NCBI GenBank assembly: GCA_016793585.1
Contig: JAEUJR010001087.1
Coordinates: forward strand, 1-9,517
Length of the DNA stretch: 9,517 nucleotides
Source: Archangium sp.
GTDB taxonomy: Bacteria; Myxococcota; Myxococcia; Myxococcales; Myxococcaceae
Direction of reading: 5' to 3'
In this document: positions 6,621 to 9,517 of the stretch, piece by piece
Layout of the letters: each line of letters begins with the position of its first letter
Numbering within the stretch: position 1 is the stretch's first letter
Position numbers and translations under genes: made by a program
The notes under the pieces: generated by a model
Seen by the model: the letters and a program-made list of their open reading frames with translations, nothing else
Told to the model about the DNA's origin: nothing
The model's database searches: none

Positions 6621-7171
6621 CAGTCGCGCACGAAGAAGGAGGGGGTCTCACGACGCCACGTGCCGAACTCGTAGTTGTCGGAGCCGGCCTGCGAGATGCC
6701 GGCGACGCCGGGCGCGTACTCACCGGTGACGGCCGCGATGTGGCCGTGCGCGTGGCCCTTGCTCGCCGGCACCGACGCGAACGCCATCTTCCCGTCCTTC
6801 GCCGCCTGAATCGCCTCGGCTTCGGTCACCTTGTGCCAGCCGCTCTTCGGGTTCGACATGAGCTTGTTCATCTTGTCGGCGTTGAGGCCCTTGAAGCCGT
6901 CGTAGCCGAACTGCTTCGCGTACTTCTGCGCCGCCTCGTTGCAGTGCGTGGTGCCCTTCGTGGGGTAGCCCGGCTGCAGCGACTTGTCGGTGGTGAGCCC
7001 AATCTTGCGAACCTTCTCGGCCAGCTTCGGGTTCATGCCCTTCGGCGGGTTCGCCAGGTCGACCTTCGAGATGTAGCCCTTCGCCTTCTTCGTCACCTGC
7101 TTCTTCTGGGCGGCGGGGCGGGGCTTGGCGACGTGCTGGCGATTCGTGCGCTGCGTGCTCTGAACGGTCAC
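6620..7171 (-). CDS. Putative papain-like (NlpC/P60- or CHAP-like) Cys-His hydrolase
   Basis: Numbering is from GTG 7171 (183 residues). Residues 1-60 are strongly basic and Gln/Asn-rich (for example KPRPAAQKKQVTKKAKGYIS), without a signal peptide. The C-terminal half has Cys77 in the helix start 'THCNEAAQKYAKQFG', then His144 in GHAHGHIAAVTG, and a later strand ISQAGS. Cys at a helix N-terminus followed by GHIAxV is the arrangement of papain-like peptidoglycan amidases and endopeptidases, including CHAP/NlpC-type lysins and secreted antibacterial effectors. I infer a cell-wall or peptide hydrolase; the exact family is not certain. The start is fixed by GGAG 7 nt before GTG; the frame stays open far upstream into the divergent nucleotidase gene, but that part is antisense. 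The stop overlaps the ATG of the acidic protein. With no signal peptide it would need a non-Sec route, lysis, or a cytoplasmic target. Confidence 0.75.
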   Translation of the reverse strand: MTVQSTQRTNRQHVAKPRPAAQKKQVTKKAKGYISKVDLANPPKGMNPKLAEKVRKIGLTTDKSLQPGYPTKGTTHCNEAAQKYAKQFGYDGFKGLNADKMNKLMSNPKSGWHKVTEAEAIQAAKDGKMAFASVPASKGHAHGHIAAVTGEYAPGVAGISQAGSDNYEFGTWRRETPSFFVRD

Positions 7172-7178
7172 TGGGGCT

Positions 7179-7182
7179 CTCC
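7179..7182 (-). promoter_or_regulatory. Ribosome binding site of the Cys-His protein gene
   Basis: The minus strand reads GGAGAG, with GGAG 7 nt before the GTG at 7171. It settles the start within a reading frame that otherwise stays open to about 7537. Confidence 0.65.
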
Positions 7183-7307
7183 GGAACTTCGAGGGGACGA
7201 AGAGATTCTCGTGAGATGGTCTGGCTGGTCCGCCCCGGCTTCTGGCAACGGGCCGCACACCCTGTGACTCCACGTCTACAGCCCAATGGGGCGCATTTCC
7301 TCGAACC

Positions 7308-8825
7308 ATGACCGCGACGCTCGGCCTCATCTCCATCAACGACGTGTATTCGCTCGAGCACCTGCCCCGGCTGGCGACGCTCATCGCGCACCACCGGGCG
7401 ACGACGCCGGCCGACCGCTGGCTGGTGGTGCTGGCAGGAGACTTCATCGCCCCGAGCGTGCTCTCGAGCCTCGACGGAGGTCGCAGCATGGTGCGGTGCC
7501 TCGACGCGCTCGGCGTGACGCACGTGGTGTTCGGCAACCACGAAGACGACGTGCCGCTCTCGGAGCTGCAGGCGCGGGTGCGCGAGTTTCACGGCGTGTG
7601 GCTGGGCACGAACGTGCGCGGCTTCGACCCGCCGCTGCCTGCGTTCGACGTCGTCGAGGTCGGCGGCCGGCGCGTGGGGCTCGTGGGCGCGGTGATGAAT
7701 GACGCCGACGTCTACCGGCGGCCCCCGTTCGGCGGGGTCGCGCTCGAGCGACCCAATGACGCCGTGGTGCGCGAAGCGGCGCGCCTTCGGGAGCAGGAAC
7801 GATGCGACACCGTCATCGCGATGACCCATCAGTGGATCGCCGATGACCGTGCGCTCGCGAAGACCGGCGTGGTGCCGCTCATTCTCGGCGGCCACGAGCA
7901 CGACCCCTTCCTCGAGCGCTTCGAGCGCTGTGTGCTGACGAAGTCGGGCATGGACGCGACGCACGCGGCGGTGGTGACGGTGACATTGAGCGAGCCGGTG
8001 CACGTCGAGGTTCGGCACGAAGCCGTCGCCCCGTTCGCAGAAGACGCGGCCCTGCGCTCGCTGGTGAACGAGTCGAACGCGCTGGTCGAGCGGCTCGCCG
8101 GCGGCGTGTTGCTGCCCGAGCTCGCCGAGCCGCTCAGCTCGTCGGGCTCCCGCGCCCGGCAGACGTCGATGGGCACCTTCGTGTGCAACTGGCTGCGCGA
8201 TGCCCTCGGCGCCGACGCGGCGCTGTTCAACGGCGGTGGGCTGCGCGGCTCCGAGGTTCACACCGACGTGTTCACGCTCGGCGACCTGCAGAACGAGCTG
8301 CCCTTCGACAACGAGATCGTCGTCGTCGAGCTGCCGGGCGTCGTCGTGCGAGACGCGGTCGCCTTCTCACGCCGGCTCGCGCCGCAGGGCGACGGTGGGT
8401 TCCTTCAGGTCGATGACCACGCGAAGGTCGAGGCCGCTCAGCTCGTCTCGCTGGCCGGCGCGCCGCTCGACCCGCAGCGCACGTACCGCGTCGCCGTGCC
8501 CCGGGCGCACCTGCTGGGCCTCGACCGCATCGAGCCCTTCGAGCGCTTCTCGAAGGCGAGCCCCGCGGCGATTCCAGCGGCCGGGTGTGGGCGGCCACCG
8601 CGCCTGATTCTGCTCGAGGCGCTGGTGCGCTCACGCCTCGAGCGGCTCGGCGGCTTCGACGTCATCGACGCCGACCACGACGGCAAGGTGACCCGCGCCG
8701 ACCTCGAGCGCGCGCTGGTCGAGCGCGGCGCCACGCCCTCCGAGGCCACCGTCTCGCTCGTGATGAACACGCTCGACACCAATCACGACCAGGTGCTCAC
8801 GAAAGACGAAGCAGCTGACGAGTGA
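7308..8825 (+). CDS. UshA/5'-nucleotidase-type metallophosphoesterase with C-terminal EF-hands
   Basis: This is a two-metal phosphoesterase of the 5'-nucleotidase/2',3'-cyclic phosphodiesterase superfamily, 505 residues long. Metal motifs are INDVY (Asp12, with Tyr14 where UshA has His), GDF (Asp45), FGNHE (Asn77-His78), THQ (His174) and GGHEHD (His196, His198). The 5'-nucleotidase C-terminal domain follows from about 285, with MGTFVCNWL, NGGGLRGS (308-315) and LPFDNE (331-336). The C-terminus carries two EF-hands: loop 454-465 DADHDGKVTRAD (Asp at position 12) and loop 490-501 DTNHDQVLTKDE (Gln instead of Gly at position 6). UshA-type enzymes are usually exported, but this protein has no signal peptide and no upstream in-frame start that adds one, so a cytoplasmic enzyme is likely. 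No strong ribosome site precedes ATG 7308. Calcium control through the EF-hands is inference. Substrate unknown. Confidence 0.9.
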   Translation: MTATLGLISINDVYSLEHLPRLATLIAHHRATTPADRWLVVLAGDFIAPSVLSSLDGGRSMVRCLDALGVTHVVFGNHEDDVPLSELQARVREFHGVWLGTNVRGFDPPLPAFDVVEVGGRRVGLVGAVMNDADVYRRPPFGGVALERPNDAVVREAARLREQERCDTVIAMTHQWIADDRALAKTGVVPLILGGHEHDPFLERFERCVLTKSGMDATHAAVVTVTLSEPVHVEVRHEAVAPFAEDAALRSLVNESNALVERLAGGVLLPELAEPLSSSGSRARQTSMGTFVCNWLRDALGADAALFNGGGLRGSEVHTDVFTLGDLQNELPFDNEIVVVELPGVVVRDAVAFSRRLAPQGDGGFLQVDDHAKVEAAQLVSLAGAPLDPQRTYRVAVPRAHLLGLDRIEPFERFSKASPAAIPAAGCGRPPRLILLEALVRSRLERLGGFDVIDADHDGKVTRADLERALVERGATPSEATVSLVMNTLDTNHDQVLTKDEAADE

Positions 8826-8916
8826 AGCCGAACCCGCGGGTGGGTCATTCGTCGGCAGCCGGGTCACCGCCGCCTCCGCCTTGGTTGATCCGCTGTCGGC
8901 GCGGGGCCCGGTCGTT

Positions 8917-8920
8917 AGGG
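8917..8920 (+). promoter_or_regulatory. Ribosome binding site of the cyclic-nucleotide-binding gene
   Basis: TAGGG (core AGGG at 8917-8920) lies 6 nt before ATG 8927 and supports that start over the GTG at 8822. Confidence 0.4.
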
Positions 8921-8926
8921 TTGATC

Positions 8927-9418
8927 ATGGATACGAGACCTCTGCTGGAGCGGTTCGCCTCGACGCCTCTGGCGAGTGGCCTCACCCATGACGAGATCTC
9001 CCGGCTCTTCGAGCTCTGCGAGATGCGCAAGTTCGACGCCGGCAAGAGCGTGTTCCACGAGGGCCAGCCAGGCGACGCCTTGTGGATCATTCTGGACGGC
9101 GACGTCGAGGTCTCGCGCAACGGCAAGACGCTGGCGGTGCTCGGGCCCGGCGCGGCGCTCGGAGAGCTCTCGCTCTTCCGTCAGCTGCCGCATCGGTCGG
9201 CCACGGCGCTCGCCTTGACTGGAGTCGTGGGGTTGCGCTTCCCCGGGCCGCACCTGCGCCGCATGCGCAGCGCCCACGACCTCGCGATGCTGAAGATCGT
9301 GAACAACCTCGCGCTGCAGATGGCCGACCGGCTGATGGCGTTGAACGAGAAGGTGGTCGGCGGTGGGCGAAAGAGCCTGGCCGATGCGCGCACCGAGCTG
9401 CGCAAGATGGTCGGCTGA
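8927..9418 (+). CDS. Stand-alone cyclic-nucleotide-binding domain protein
   Basis: This 163-residue protein consists of one CRP-type cNMP-binding domain with flanking helices. The beta roll runs from about residue 36 to 105: AGKSVFHEGQPGDALWIILD, GDVEVSRNGK, LGPGAALGE. The phosphate-binding cassette is GELSLFRQLPHRSATA, with Glu80, Arg90 and Ser91 in the places of the cAMP-contacting residues of E. coli CRP (GELGLF...RSAWV), so binding of cAMP or a related nucleotide is plausible. The C-terminal helices (LAMLKIVNNLALQMADRLMALNE) resemble the CRP hinge, but no helix-turn-helix follows, so it is not a classical transcription factor; it may act by binding a partner. ATG 8927 is chosen because a ribosome site precedes it. 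GTG 8822 would overlap the nucleotidase stop (GTGA) but adds a low-complexity Pro-rich 35-residue leader. It is downstream of the nucleotidase and possibly co-transcribed. Confidence 0.88.
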   Translation: MDTRPLLERFASTPLASGLTHDEISRLFELCEMRKFDAGKSVFHEGQPGDALWIILDGDVEVSRNGKTLAVLGPGAALGELSLFRQLPHRSATALALTGVVGLRFPGPHLRRMRSAHDLAMLKIVNNLALQMADRLMALNEKVVGGGRKSLADARTELRKMVG

Positions 9419-9517
9419 TCAACCCAGACGAACGTGGTGCAGCGGCCGGTACACCTCGTGCGTGCTCTCGTAGAGCGTGAGGTGGTCGACCACGAAGTTC
9501 GGCGTCGAGAAGCCCGC
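9419..9517 (-). CDS. Probable RNA 2',3'-cyclic phosphodiesterase (LigT/ThpR family), C-terminal fragment
   Basis: Only the last 32 codons are inside the window; the rest lies beyond the right edge. They read AGFSTPNFVVDHLTLYESTH followed by EVYRPLHHVRLG and a TGA stop. A phenylalanine-rich strand, then 'LTLYES', then 'Y.PL' is the typical C-terminal end of bacterial 2'-5' RNA ligase/2',3'-cyclic phosphodiesterase proteins, which hydrolyse 2',3'-cyclic phosphates on RNA. The catalytic HxT motifs would lie upstream and cannot be checked here. Its stop codon directly abuts that of the cyclic-nucleotide-binding gene on the other strand (TGATCA). The assignment rests on a short stretch. Confidence 0.65.
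   Translation of the reverse strand, partial: AGFSTPNFVVDHLTLYESTHEVYRPLHHVRLG

Noticed and set aside
7172..7307. Divergent promoters or an operator between the Cys-His protein and nucleotidase genes
   Set aside because: Promoters must be in or near this 136-bp gap, but I found no convincing -35/-10 pair on either strand. The short TCTC-GT-GAGA inverted repeat near 7207 is too small to call an operator.
7286..7702. Alternative plus-strand frame starting at ATG 7286
   Set aside because: It is a different frame over the nucleotidase N-terminus, Arg/Ala-rich with no motif, while the nucleotidase frame carries all family motifs.
6720..8261. Minus-strand open frame of 513 codons antisense to the nucleotidase and overlapping the Cys-His protein gene
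   Set aside because: It lies opposite clear metallophosphoesterase motifs and in a different frame from the supported minus-strand gene; the translation is His/Arg/Ala-rich without any family pattern.
8822..8926. 35-residue N-terminal extension of the cyclic-nucleotide-binding protein from GTG 8822
   Set aside because: The segment is low-complexity and Pro-rich, is not part of the domain, and a ribosome site sits before ATG 8927. The GTGA overlap with the nucleotidase stop keeps it as a minor alternative.

Overview
The window is high-GC DNA with dense, closely packed genes. It looks like a myxobacterial (Myxococcota) chromosome segment. The main clues are a eukaryotic-type Ser/Thr kinase with the 'FGRYTLL..L.TGGMGE' N-terminus and a C-terminal membrane anchor, and a protein of the Myxococcus paralogous family TIGR02265/DUF2378, which is essentially myxobacterial. 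The species cannot be named from the sequence.

Layout from left to right. (1) Positions 1-624, minus strand: a classical short-chain dehydrogenase/reductase running off the left edge. (2) Positions 639-6305, plus strand: a DUF2378 protein, a transmembrane Ser/Thr kinase, a FecE/BtuD-type ABC ATPase whose ATG overlaps the kinase stop (TGATG), about 390 bp of degenerate tandem repeats with no gene, a TonB-family protein, and an AlkB-like 2-oxoglutarate/Fe(II) dioxygenase starting 10 nt after the TonB stop. (3) Positions 6321-7171, minus strand: a coupled pair (TGATG overlap) made of a small protein with a likely papain-like/NlpC-P60-type Cys-His core and a 99-residue, very acidic partner. (4) Positions 7308-9418, plus strand: a UshA/5'-nucleotidase-type metallophosphoesterase with two C-terminal EF-hands and no signal peptide, then a small stand-alone cyclic-nucleotide-binding protein. 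(5) Positions 9419-9517, minus strand: the C-terminal end of a probable RNA 2',3'-cyclic phosphodiesterase (LigT/ThpR), whose stop directly abuts the stop of the previous gene.

How the genes may work together. The ABC ATPase and TonB protein are the kinds of parts used for siderophore, haem or cobalamin uptake. No permease, binding protein, ExbB/ExbD or outer-membrane receptor lies in the window, so these parts are orphans here. The kinase and ATPase are probably translated together. The right-hand third groups proteins that handle nucleotides or cyclic phosphates; whether that is functional is inference. The items most worth a second look are the coupled Cys-His protein/acidic partner pair, the EF-hand nucleotidase with a Tyr in place of the first metal-motif His, the tandem repeat block between the ABC and TonB genes, and the two-way Shine-Dalgarno segment between the first two genes.
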